From Procambarus clarkii (lineage: Eukaryota > Arthropoda > Malacostraca > Decapoda > Cambaridae): a stretch of 64,000 nucleotides of DNA. Each line of letters begins with the position of its first letter. Within the stretch, counting starts at the first letter, position 1. A model generated the notes under the pieces. That model worked only from the letters and a program-made list of their open reading frames with translations, was not told the DNA's origin and ran no database searches. The translations under genes were made by a program, and so were the position numbers. Below, one piece after another: positions 10,124 through 23,200 of the stretch. The DNA lies in assembly GCF_040958095.1 (NCBI RefSeq), contig NC_091209.1, positions 13,195,424 to 13,259,423 of the forward strand. The letters are read 5' to 3'.

Positions 10124-10818
10124 ACACATCCCATGGCGATCCTGCTCAAACCTTGTCCTGAAAATTAGGTATGAACATTAGGTATGAATTTGGTCAACAA
10201 ACAGCATTGTAAAAAATCGTAGACATGGGTTGACATTTAGGGGTGAGGTAGATTACATTGAGTTAATTAGGTGGTACTTAGTTTTTATCTTCAGTACTTA
10301 TCTTTTTATCTACCTCAGCTCCCTCCAACAAGATGAGAAGAGTATTACCTGTAATTGGGGAAAGGATTGTAGCTTCTGTAATTAGTGCTAATTAGTTATG
10401 CTATTAAGATAATGAGATAATGGAGCGAGTATAAGATTAACTCGCTACACACATAATTCAATAAAAGATTACAGGTGCAAAATTCTTATTTCTGCGGATT
10501 GGAAGAAAACGCTCACAGAGTGGGACTTAATTTATTTTTATAATAATAAATAATAATTAATTATTTATTAAATACAAATAATTAATTAATAATCATAAGT
10601 GATTAAGTAATTGATAATCCTTAAATGAAGAAGCATACTAGCTCATTATAACGAATAAATAGATAATTAAAGTGGATAATTAATTATGGTGACTAATAAT
10701 GATTAGTGAATAACCATAAATTATTATACTGAAATAATATTAATGGATAGCCGTTATAATGATGATTAAATCAAATACAGTGAAGTGACATCTCTAATTA
10801 GTTTTGGGGGTTCACTTT

Positions 10819-10873
10819 GGGGGTTCCGTCGGAGCACCCCCAATCCCGTGAGGGCCAGCGGCGCGGAACCCCC
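10819..10873. repeat. GC-rich inverted repeat
   Basis: gggggttccg (10819-10828) pairs with cggaaccccc (10864-10873) in an otherwise AT-rich region. The spacer is itself GC-rich. No function can be assigned. Confidence 0.6.
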
Positions 10874-11112
10874 ACCCCCGAAAAAATTCTTATATATCTC
10901 TCCAGAATATCATCAACCTTTCCTTTGTGACACATCCAAGCTATTTGTTCAGGAGCAGTCCTTATCTCAGTGTTTCTATATACATTAATAAACGGAATAA
11001 ATTTTAACTCGATTATAAACAATTTAGTAATTTAGAAAACGTGTTGATGGTCTTATAAAGTAGCGCCATCTGTTGACGGGACGCGGAGGTGACGCCCCTG
11101 CACCCTCTCCTG

Positions 11113-11113
11113 T

Positions 11114-11160
<47 letters not shown>
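11113..11160. repeat. (TTTA)12 microsatellite
   Basis: Twelve uninterrupted tetramers, directly followed by a copy of the interspersed repeat that recurs at 11387 and 27790. Confidence 0.95.
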
Positions 11161-11263
11161 TATATATACAAGAAGGTACATTGGGTTTGTGAGAATACAT
11201 TGGATAGTACAGTAATTACATTCTTGTAAAGCCACTAGTACGCGCAGCGTTTCGGGCAGGTCC
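11161..11263 (+). mobile_element. Interspersed repeat A, copy 1
   Basis: The copy shares gtacat..., attacattctt and the block aaagccactagtacgcgcag followed by cgtttcggg with the copies at 11387-11502 and 27790-27900. The common order of blocks shows one dispersed family of about 110 bp. No pol III promoter boxes were seen, so its class is undecided. Confidence 0.6.
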
Positions 11264-11386
11264 TTAATCTAGCAGATAATTTCAAGTAGGTAAGTTCAAT
11301 CAGAATTGATAAATGAAAGATAATAATATTATCATATTATAATAACTATATTATCATAGTATTATAGATATAGATTTAGATTTAGA

Positions 11387-11502
11387 TTTTTTATTCAGGT
11401 AAAGGTACATAGATTGAGTTACATACATAATGTTAGATTTAAAGATAGAGATAGTACATACAATACCTAAAGCCACTAGTACACATAGCGTTTCGGATAA
11501 GG
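11387..11502 (+). mobile_element. Interspersed repeat A, copy 2
   Basis: Starts ttattcaggtaaaggtacat and ends taaagccactagtacacata, then gcgtttcgg. It lies 120 bp from copy 1 in the same orientation and is more similar at its left end to copy 3. Confidence 0.65.
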
Positions 11503-11819
11503 TGAGGGGGGGGGGGGGAAGTAGTTTCATAGTAAATTTATCACTCACTGCATACCAATGCGGGACCAATGAGCCAAAGCTCAACCGCCACAAGCACAAC
11601 TAGGTGAGTACACCACCGCGGTTGAGCCAAACAACGATATCATGTGTATAAATTATCATAGGTAGAATTTTATGATATATTAACAAACCATAGTTACAGC
11701 CAGCAGTGTATTGCCCTCTTATAATATAGGTATGAGATGAGTACAGAGTATATATATATATAGGTCAAGAGTTATGTATATGTTGATGCAATAGGTCATA
11801 ATAGAGGAGGAGGTTAATG

Positions 11820-12000
11820 ATACATGGTAAGGGGCGGGTGTTACCAGGCGGGGCCATTGAGCCCGGCCAGTGTCTAGTGACCCCTTGACGACCATGGTGG
11901 TGGTGGGCGGCCGGTTGGTGGCCCGTGTGGCACGACTCCTCGTCGGCGGCGCCTTCGTCAGGTTCTCCCCCAGGGCTGGGCACCGCCTCCCTGCTGTGCT
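11820..12000 (+). promoter_or_regulatory. GC-rich island at TMLHE exon 1
   Basis: The stretch is sharply richer in G, C and CpG than its surroundings and contains the predicted TMLHE start codon in the context ACCATGG. A TATATA run at 11748-11761 is too far and too AT-repetitive to be called a TATA box. The promoter is inferred from position. Confidence 0.45.
11894..12000 (+). CDS. TMLHE: TMLHE exon 1, start codon and leader peptide
   Basis: ATG in ACCATGG opens MVVVGGRLVARVARLLVGGA and FVRFSPRAGHRLPAV, an arginine-rich amphipathic sequence without Asp or Glu. The donor GCT|GTGAGA leaves phase 2, completed by exon 2. An in-frame stop follows at once if unspliced. Confidence 0.7.
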
Positions 12001-15000
12001 GTGAGAATTATGGCTCGATATTCCTCCCGATTGATTTGATTGATTAAGATTCAGCCAAGCAGGTGGTGGCACGGGCATGAATAGCCCCTAAGATTCGTCA
12101 GGGTTTATGGTCACAAGTGGTATAATATTGGTATATCAGAAGTTGGGAAGGTAGTTGAGGTCCACAAAGATTATTCCACCCAAGGCACGGGCATGAATAG
12201 CCCGTAACTGGTAGATTTTTGTTTAGTAAATGTACATTTATGCCCTCGTGTGAGTGTGAGGGAAGGGAGGAAAAGGGTGTGTTCAGAACCCAGGTGCCCC
12301 AGGGGAAGATTCTACATCTGTACCCCCCCCCTTTCTCCTGTGGGATGCTGGGGGGGGGCTACTGGACTCTCTTATTTGGATGCCCTGGGGGGGGGGGTCA
12401 CATGCCCGGATGCCGTGTGTGGGATGGAGGGAGGGGGGGGGGAACTGGGTGTCCTTGGAAGATTCCACATTTGGGCATCAGGGGGGGGGGGGGCGTGCAT
12501 CCAGATGCCCGGGGAACCCCCGTCCTCCCCAAATTATTCAGATGTTCTTGCTCTAACGTGATGCAATTTTTTTTTTTTAAGGCTGATGTAAAAGAGAACA
12601 TTAAAGGAGTGCATGTTTAACGTTTGTTTTCAGTATTGAGAATAGTAAAAATTTGACAAAATATTCAAGATTTCATAGATTGATTGATAAAAATTAAGCC
12701 ACCCAAGAGGTGGCATGGGCATGAATAGCCCGTAAATTTCATAGATGGTTAATGGTAGTGTGTGGGGGAGGGGGGGTAAGTCTATCCAAGACAGGTGAAG
12801 CAGACATCATGGTCCAGTTGGTCAAGAAATTGTCCCCTACCCAATTCTTCTCCCCCCCCCCCCCTTCCCTAAGTATTCCAGTCAATCATGATCCATTCGA
12901 GCTAGAGCCCACTGTAATTTTATCATGTATATCTGGCAGATAATGGATGAATATGAACCTACTTAGTATTCAATTTTGTGCTTATGTATAGAAAATTAAA
13001 AATGCCAAATCAATTCTTTGTATTTTGTGTAATGGGTAGCATGATTCATTTGTGTAACAAATAATTTATTGGTGTATAAAACATGATAAGGTAAATTGAT
13101 TAAATCTGATTCAAAGTTAGATGCTCTTTGCATAAAAATGGCACTTGTTTATACTGGTACAGTACGTGAAAGGATGTCTTGACTCTTGATCTCCTTATAG
13201 TACTTGTTGGGTCGTACCATCCCTTCATAAATTTTTATTTTTAGACAGGTGAAGGCGAGGAAGAGGGAGTTCTGTACTCGTCCTCATGTAGGTAAGATAC
13301 TAATACTTTTTTCTAAATATTATTCTGACCTCTCTTTATTAAAGATAATGATCTTCTGCACTTGATAGGCTTGGGTAGAAAAAACATATGGCACAATTGT
13401 TAAAAGTTTTAAATATCCTTGTAAGACCTCTACTGGTGCTTGGGAATCACTGGAGAAATAGGTCTAGTTAACTAAGATGTTTAATCTAATATTCAAAAAG
13501 GTCTCCCTACAAGGTGAAAGAATTGTCACATGCATGATTGCCAATGGAAAGCTCAAAAGTCAAGATCAAAGCAGCAAACAGCTGCTACTCCCCCACACCA
13601 GGTGGTGGCACTGTGATCTGCCCTTGGTAATGTGATCTGTGCGGTTCTTTACGAATTTTGGTTTCATTTATCTGAAAGAACCTATTTTGTAATTTGCTCT
13701 TTTCTTTCCAACATAGTAATTCTTTATTATTTTCCTTGCTAATTTTTTTTGCAAAATTTCTTGCTACTGTAGTTTCATAAAGCAATTTTTAGGATTAGTA
13801 ATATATTAATTTTTGGTTTGCTTATACAGTACAAATATTTGTTCATGCTTTTCTTCCAATTAATCTTTAATGGTAAAAGGCATGATATGACGGTATAAAT
13901 ATATAGACGTATAGAAGTAAAAAAGTAACGCATAAACTGTAGTTACCTCTTACAGGAATACAGTACTGTAGTTGCCTAGTGACTGTTACCAAGATCATGT
14001 TTAAAGAACAATATCATTACTTTGCATTTTGAACTACATCATGGTCACGTCATCTACCACCAGAATACAGTAGTCCTATCTCAAATGACTATCCATCTTC
14101 TATATTTTATGGTTGCCAACTATACAGTACAGGTGCATGTATATAAAATGTCTTAATACCATAGAAAAGTCTGAGATTCTGGACAGTTTAAATTTTACAC
14201 AATTTCTCTTATGTCGAACATGATTTCCTCATCACTCTTCCTTAACTCTACCTATTTCGATGGTTTTACAGGTGTCCAGACTGTGCTATGTAACATATAA
14301 TGTAATGCAGTACTGTATTTTCCTCTGTTGACTTTGAAATATGTTGCTTTAGAAAGCAGTCTTTAACTACTGTACATACATCCAAAATGTCTTTCTTGGT
14401 TATTCCTTCTATATCTGTCTAGTTAATTTGAGTAATATTTAGTTGCTTTTAATGTAGATACATGCAGAAATCACAGTGTGATACAGTATATCAATGAGAG
14501 TCCACTAGGGCTGTGAGGTGGTGTAGCTATGATCAAAGCATTGCCAGCCACATACTCTACCTTATGCTGGCTGGCAATGCCTAGGTCGTAGGTTTGTGCC
14601 ACCCACCTCGGGGCCTTAGTGGATTTTCTCATTAATATAAATGCCATTATACCTAGATATTTGAGTGTAGATATTTCTGCTCAAATATGTCTTGCTTCCA
14701 TTTTATCCATGTTTTGTGGCATGTAAATACAGTATATCATAGAATATACAGTACTGTAAATACAGTATACAGTACGATATTTATAAGATAGCTTTGGCAC
14801 CCTTTCCACTACCGCCCACAAGATGGGTATGGGGTGCATAATAAATGAACTAAACTAACTAACTAACCTTACACACGTGCTTACAGTTCGAGTCTCTTAG
14901 AGCCCAGGTGAATGAAACAGTACAGTATATTAATTTTTGCCATTAGGCAGTTAAGATGTAGTAATGATAGTCCTGAAAAATCACAAAGGTAATGTATCAA

Positions 15001-17196
15001 TGTTCAATATTTATATTAAATTGCAGAAACCAGAGCCTTGGACTCCGGTACACGATTGGAGCTTCATCACTCCCTCTGGCCTCACAGTCTGTGTGTGCCT
15101 TACATCTGGCTGCGTGACCACTGTCGCTGCTCTCGCTGTTACAACCACAAAACATGCCAAAGAATTTTTGATGTCGGCAATATTCCGCTGAACATACGAC
15201 CAGCAGTTGTGAAGACGACTCAAGATGGATTACAAATACAGTGTAAGTGCGGTATTTGAGACATGTTATAATTTTTAATGGCAACACAGTGATGGGTTGA
15301 TAGAATATTAACACTGAACTACTGTAATTTGTTAGCCCTGGCAGGCATACCTTATGGTTTCATAATACTGTACTGTACTATATCTTTAATACTTTAAATT
15401 TTAAGTACTGTACTTATGGTTTAGCAATACAAAAAATGGCCAATATTGAAATTGAACAATGTAGCCTCAAGCAGTCTTTTTTTTTTCTTCTCTATTTGAT
15501 GTAATAACTTATTTACAGTATTGACTTTAAACAAACACTTGTACCATAAAACAAATGCAATTTGTTATAGTTTGTTCAGTATTTTAAACGCTTCAGTATC
15601 AGCCGTGTCTTGCTTGGTTTATAGTGCTGTTAGCCCAAGACCTTTTCTGGTACGAGTCGACTTAGTTCTGGGGGTGATTTTTGTCTCGCATTAAACTGTT
15701 GATAAAGCAGTTTTGGTCTTTTGAAGGTGAAGTCTCCATTCTTGGATGCAGTATTGTATTTCAAATACAGTAGGGATATACAAGAGATTTGTTCAGCTGA
15801 ATAATGTCTTTCATTGTCAAAGGCTCGTTTGATTGTTATTAATGTTTGGATTTATTTTTCCATGGCTGCTATTGTAAGTGGGTCATAATTCTTTTGATCC
15901 TTTTCTTGTAGTCTGATGCAGAATTATGTTGTTAAGGTGTTTTGCAAGTTGTAGAGTTCATGTACAAAAGATTATTTTGCAATGCTTTACTTTTTTGCTT
16001 CCCACTTTATCATGGATCTTTGTCATCTGCAAATTTGATGACATGGTATGCGAGTTTCTCATGTATGTCATAGATGTTTTATTACTAATACAGTAGCATG
16101 AACCATGGGCACTTGAGTTCTTGGAGGCCAGTGCAGGGTGGTGGCACAAGTTTAACAGACAGCATGATGTGGCACTATAAATACATTTTGTTTACCAAGA
16201 CCATCCTATGCTGCAAAAAGGCAAGTGAAAAGAATTTTTCTGTGGGGAGCTTTGTCGGCTCCCTGAAGCTATCCCACTGATATACGTGTAGTGCTATCCT
16301 ATTTGGGGTCATCAGAGTTCTTGTTGCCTACCAGGGATCAGTCAGAACCTGGCCCCCTCAGAGAGGCACAGGGAGCAAATAGTCTATGAACACTTTAAAT
16401 ATGAAGTGTTCATAGACTATTGCTCCCTGTGCCTCTCTGAGGGAGGTCAGGTTCTGGCTCTGGTGCCCGATAGGCAACAAGAACTCTGAAGACCCCATAT
16501 AGAATAGCACTATATCAGTGGGATACCTTCAGGGAGCCTCCAAAGCTTGTCCAGAAACTGGCATTTTATTACATTCAATGTTTTTTTTTATTTTTTAGTG
16601 AATGTACTGTATACTCATTACACAACCCAGCAAAATATTTTAAATTATTTGTATTCACTTGCAAAAACATGCTTTGTATCATTTGCTATAAAGAAAACAA
16701 AATTTTTTGAAGTAAATAGAGGGGAAAAAATGGCAATACAGGTATTTTGGAATTCTGGATTTCATGCAAATCAAAATCGGGGTCCGGTTGATATAATCTG
16801 GATTTTGGAAGTGCCACAGCATGGCCATCTGAATGAATTAGTAAATGATACAGGCAAGGAGTGGCAAGCAAGAAGTGTATGATCCAGAAATCCTCATATA
16901 ATGTGTTTTGGCATTCAACAGGGCCAGATGGACATGAATCGGAGTACGAGTACAAATTCCTCTGGCAGAATTCTTTTGATGGTTGTCGAACAGCACACAA
17001 AGTGTCTAGACATCTTTGGAAAGCTTCGACATTCCCTGCAGCACACTTGACTACGGTAATTTATTTTCATTTGTTTAATTAAAGACTTATGTACTGAAAT
17101 CCAGGTTTGATGAGTTTGTTAATGCAAATTGTTGGTACTGTACTAAGAAATAAGCATATTATTTGAATTAAATCCTCCCCAAACCCCCCACTTTTA

Positions 17197-17227
<31 letters not shown>

Positions 17228-20200
17228 TTTTAACTGAATCTGTGTAATGTTCATTGTTAAAAGTTCCTAGATTGAGGTTTACAGATGTAATGTGTGGGGT
17301 AATGACAGGGTACAGTATTCATGCATATGAACCTAGATCTGGATTGTACCTGGATGGAATTCTGGGAGTAGTTCATCACCTCAAGCCTGGTCCAGGGCTA
17401 GGCTTGCCTGAGAACTTGGTCCAACAGGCAGTTTCCTGAAGTGGCTGGCCAACATATCCACTTCCACCATGGACCTCTGATGTTGAAGCGGTGTTCTCTG
17501 TGCCTATGACACCTCTACTCTTCACTAGCTCTATTTTACATTTCCTTCCATATCACTCCAGTATGTTATACTGTGCGAATTTGGGACCTAGCCCTCCAGT
17601 ATTTACCATGTACTACATACAGTATATATTTTATTACCTTTCTCATCTCCTTTCTAAAGTATATTTTGAGAGCTTTGAGATGATCCCAATAGTTTGGCAT
17701 CTTTATCGTGTCTGTGTGCTGCTGTATGTGTTCCTCTGCATTTCCTTTATTTCGGCAATCTCTCCTGCTCTGAAGGGAAAGTGAGAAATGAGCAGTACTC
17801 AAGGTGGGACAGCACAGGGGACTTCAGTAGTATGAGCATTGTGATGGGATCCCTGGATTTGAAGGTTCTCATAATCCATCCTTATCATTTTTCTAGCTGA
17901 CGCTATATTTGCTTGGTTATGCTCCCTGAACATTAGGTTGTAAGACATCATTACACTGATCCTTTACATGTTGCTTTCCTACTATGGGCAGATGTGATTG
18001 TGTTTTGTGCTTTGTATTTTGTTTGAGGTCTTAATTTTTACCTTACCTAAGTACCTGGAATTTATCACTGTTAAACATGTTATTTTCTGCTGCCCAATTG
18101 AGAACTTTATTCATATTAGCATGTAGTTTTTCAATGTCTTCTACAGAAGAAATTTTCATGCAGATTTTTGTCATCTGCAAAAGATAACAAAGCTGTGACG
18201 TGTATTAATGTGTGTGTCTGATATGAGAATAAGGACAAACAGTGGTGAAAGAACTGTTCCCTGAGGTACAGAGCTTTTCACTGTGCTTGGACTTGATTTT
18301 ATTTTATTGACTTGCTGTCTGCATTCTGTTTGACACAGTTAATATCCATTGTCCTACTATACCTGTTAACCCACAAACTAAGGTCAATAGGAATATCATT
18401 CCATGGTCACATTTATCAAATGCCTTTGCAGAATCCATGTATACTACATCTGCATTCTGTTTTCTTCAAATGCATCAGTGATTTGGTAAAGTAGCTGCAA
18501 AAGGCATGATCTTCCGCGCTAATTCCATATTGGCCTGGGTTGCGGAGGTCATTGGCTTAAATAAAACTGAATCAGATTCCTGATAACTTTCTCAATTTAT
18601 TATATGGAATGTTAATGCAATTGGTCTATAATTCTTGGGCATTGCTTTGCTCCCTCCCTTGTGTAGGGGAGCTATATCTATTGAATTAAGCACTTCTGGT
18701 ATCTTCCCAGAGTCCAAGCTTTTCTCCACACTATACACTGAGTGCTTGTGCTACTGGCATGTTGCATTTCTTTATAAGCATTGAATTCCAGAAGTCTGGA
18801 CCTAGGGAGAGTGCATGGCCATGCTGTCGATTTCTCTTTTAAAAACCTGCCAAGTTTGTGTTATCAGATGTATTTTCAGGGGTTTGGATATCAAACATAA
18901 AGAAGCTGTCAGGATCTTCCACTTTTGTGCTGTTTATATGGGTGCTGAACATGTCCTATGTCCTTATATTGCTTATTTATTGGGATTTCACTAATTTCTT
19001 TGACGTCCTCTTGTGTATGAACCTTCACTTGTAAGCATAGGTCCAATACAGAGAGGCTTTTTTATTGATTTTGCATACATGAAGAAATATTTAGGATTTT
19101 TCTTTACCCCTTGTATGGCTTTCTGCTCTAATTAGTTTTCTTCATCCAATTATGATTGCTTTTGTCTGTGTTCTATTTCTTCAATCTCCATTTGTTATTC
19201 TCTCTTTGTAGGGGTAGTTGTGTGTGCTTAAACGTTTACTTTTCTCCCTTCTATAATACCATCTGCATTCTCTGTCTATGCTGGTTCTCTTTCTGACTTT
19301 CCATAAAGAAGCATGTTTGACACTATATATTTTGGCAATCGGTTGTTCTATTCCTTATTTGAGATTTTTAATGTACTGTATAAAGAATTTCGTAAGCAAT
19401 AATTTGGCTATTATCCAACAGGTTCCTCTGGAAGAGCTCTGTGATCCTGAAAAGAATGGTGCCAGAAAGCTTATGTATTCAATAATCCAAAATGGATTGG
19501 CTTTCATCTCGGAGGTATGTCTTGTACAGCAGGGTGCTGGTTTTTTTACTGCTTTGAAAATATATTCCCTCTTTTTTTTTCCCATTTTTCAATGGGCATG
19601 TGTTAATATTTTTTTTTAAATATTGTGACTGTAGGTCATGTTTTCATAATACATTAAGAACAAAATATGGTTTAATGTAAAGTCTATAGGTCTTCCTGTT
19701 CAAATTTTTTTATTAAAAAATTGAATTCCCTAGTTATAATAGGGTAAAATACAGTACAGTGTCCATATTGGGATGAGGTGTATGATGATATTGGCATGAG
19801 GTGTATGATGGTTTCTAGAGAGAGTTAAACAAAATTTATTATATTTATCAAAGTTGATTTATTATTTGTTCTATCTGCTAATACTGTATACTGTAACCTC
19901 AAAAATTCAAATTACAGTACCTGTATAGTATACTGTTCCAGGCCAAATTGGGATTTGTGAATAATCTACATTTACGGATATTTTGCATTTTTGGCCATTG
20001 ATAACTATTTCGGATTTTTTTTTATAACAGAATGCATCCTTGTGTGTATTTAAATATAAATATATAAATAATAAATTTTGAATATACAGTAAAGATAATA
20101 AAGTACTGTATTTGTTTGCCAGTGACCATGAGTATCCACATGCATTAACCCTTGTGTGGCTCCGGCTATTTAGCATTTGTCACCCTCGGGCGCATACTAA

Positions 20201-23200
20201 AAAAAAAAAGAAATTCTTCTAAACCTGTTAATTTGTGTTCTCTGATCATGGGAAAAATAATAAACAAATCGTAAGTGGCATATATTGCCCGCGATAGGGT
20301 GGGAAAGTCTGGCAAAAAACAGGTGCTGACTCAGTGTGCGTCCCAGACGGTCTGTTGCTCACCAGCTGTCGGGCAGGAGTTGCCACAGAGATAATTACCT
20401 AATTATTTCAATGTCTCTGATTGATTTTAAGTAGTTTTTTTGCTGTAATATTATTCAATAGTGTGTAGTGTTATATATAATAAAATGAGAGAATCATCAC
20501 TGTACTCAAAAATATGGTGTGCATATTGTTGAGTCGACTATGTTCATTAAGCAGTGAACAAATACTTTGTCGGTTATTACACTATAAACACAGGTTATAT
20601 ACAAGTATCTGCACGTTTTGTTCACCATAACGCACCACTAATTTGCTGTTATGAGTCAAAAAGCAACGAGGAGTGACCGCCACACACCAGCCAGCCACTC
20701 GTTGCCACTCACTCCCTCAACACCTCACTCGCTCACATTCTCCTCCCACCATACTGTTTTTGCTTTTATTCACTATATATAGACGTTATATATAAGTATC
20801 TACAATCGTGTTCACCATAACGAACCACTAAGTTGGCATGCTCAGTGGCAGCCAGCTCAACTCGCCTGACTCGCCCACATTCTCCTCCCACAATACTGTT
20901 TTTGCTTTTATTCACTATATACAGACGTTATATATAAGTATCTGCATGTTTTGTTCACCACAACTGTACAACTAAGTTGATATAGTTAGTTCAGGCACTA
21001 AGAGACGTCACTACACACAGCTGGCGGTTGTCTCCCTCACACATTCAAGGTCAGACGCACTAAAATTTCACCCCCAACAATACTGTGGTGTTATTACCCT
21101 ATATACAGACATTATATATAAGTATCTACATGTTTTGTTCACAATAACTGTTCAACTAAGCCGGTATAATGCCCAAAGAGCATAGTGGCCACCCCTACCA
21201 ACAGGACAAATCATGCACATGTTGTCACACCCATCACCAAAATGGCTTCTCCCCCACATTCCTTTTGCTGTTATTACACTGTATATAGACGTCATATATA
21301 AGTATCTACATTCGTGTTCCCCATAACGAACCACTAAGTTGGTATGCTGAGTGGCAGTGGCAGCCCGCCACTGGCTGCCACTCCCTCCCTCAACTCGCCT
21401 GATTTGCCACCATTCTCCTCCCACCATACTTTTTTTGCTTTTATATACAGACGTTATATATAAGTAACTGCATGTTTTGTTTACCATAGCGAACAACTAA
21501 GCTGGTATAGTGAATCCAGACAGTAAAAGGTGGTCACAGAGAGTCAGCAGACAATGCTACCTCCCTCCCCACCAAGATTACTCCTCCCACTACAGCACTA
21601 ATTGTCACAACAATCCTGCTATTATCAGAATCCTGGTCATTTTTATCAGTCAGGGGTTTTCTGTAATAATATCATTGCTAAATAATAGCATGCAAATGTA
21701 AATTATGGCATTTTTAGGCCATGTTGTGGTCACAAGCTGAACAGCAGTGCTGTGAGCTCATGCTGTGTGCATCAGGCTTGGTAGCTCACTCAATACCGAG
21801 GCCTCTCACACCCGGGAATTTGGCCCACGATTTTTTTTTTAAATGGCGTCTGTTTACTAGAGCCCTGATAAAGGTGTGGTGAACCCCCGTGTATCTGCGG
21901 GTCGTTTAAATTTTGTGTAGTACTCCAATACATCATATGATGTGGAGCGCAAGTTACTGCAAGTCACTGAACACATCATATGATGTGTTGTGCAGTTAAA
22001 GGGTTAAGTAGGATATCTTAATACAATAATTGTTTAATATTCATAATGGTATAATTTAGTACAGGGTATGAGGTTATCTGTTGAAGTACTCGGTCCGTGA
22101 GAAGGCAGTATTATTCACCGATTGGTCAGTAACGTGTAACCAGGTGATGCTGAATTATAAGTCCTGGCACACAAATAGGTTTCATATTTAATGATGTTTT
22201 GGGTTTAGGGTTTGAGATCTGAGGTGGTAAAGTGGGATTTGTATGTTGCTGGAATATGGATGGGAGGGATAAGTTGATAGAAAAGCAGGGCTGATAACAC
22301 CACACCTGGCTCCTAATAGTATTTTGTAAGCTCATTTGTGTCATTGGGAGAATGTAGTAAACTTGACCATCGCCTCTCACTTTTACCCTTCTCAGCATCA
22401 CCAAGTACAGAGAGGGGGATAATTGTTTCCCATTTTCATATTACTGTTTTCCCCATATGCAGGGGCCCCCATGGACCCTCCCGATACAATGATAATCCTA
22501 GTCCCACAACCTGACCCTACCCTTCAAACACCACCACAAACTTCCTCTGCTCACATATCAAAATGAAACTTCCTTATGGAAAAGGGCAGTGCTTATGAAA
22601 ACAAGCAATATACAGTGGTTGACCACTGCCCTAGAAGATGCATTTTTTGGAACTCTACGTCAAATTCGTCAAAATTTGTATTGGAAGATGACAGTTTAAT
22701 TAGAACACGACATTTGTTCATATGCATATGGGTCGACTGAGTATGTGGTGCTGGGGCGCACCGAGGCACTGTTTACCAGTGTAGTAGCGAACACGGACAT
22801 GCTTGAATTTTGTGAAAATTAACATTGTTTGCCTTTTTTTTTTTTTTTTTTTTTAACATAAAAGTTTTTATTATATATCACTTATGTGTCCCAAGAAAGT
22901 CAGTGGTAAAGTTCAATCTAAGGAAACAATTGAGGATGACTGTAGAGGAAAAAAACAAAAAAAAAAAAACAAAAAAAAAAAAGAGATCATTCGTAAACAT
23001 GAAAATGGTACACGGGTTGTGGCAAGAGGCAGCTGAAGAAATTTCTTCAGGGAAGGAGGAGGCAGAAGGAATTCCCTTCCTCAACACTTAAGAAATGGTG
23101 TACAACATGGGAAGAAATGCAGACTTTTGTTGAAAAGGCTCACCCAAATAGAGCTGTAGCAGCCAGTTGTGTTAACCTTTTTAATGACAATGTGATGTCT

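Larger units (their letters stand above)
9217..11110. other. AT-rich intergenic sequence, no gene found
   Basis: The stretch between the LINE and the (TTTA)n repeat has no coding frame with recognisable content. It holds the hairpin at 9313-9346, the 36-bp-spaced duplication at 10061-10123, very AT-rich sequence at 10520-10780 and the GC-rich inverted repeat at 10819-10873. Confidence 0.5.

Noticed and set aside
11719-12078. Minus-strand frame of 119 codons rich in Pro, Ser and Thr
   Set aside because: It is the shadow of GC-rich TMLHE exon 1; the plus strand has a Kozak ATG, leader-like peptide, donor site and matching phase.
12219-12620. Plus-strand frames rich in Gly, Pro and Cys
   Set aside because: They are translations of G runs in an intron, with no domain.
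13249-13291. TMLHE exon 2 starting at the second AG (13248)
   Set aside because: That acceptor leaves the phase out of step with the exon 1 donor. The AG at 13244 follows the T-rich tract and keeps the frame.
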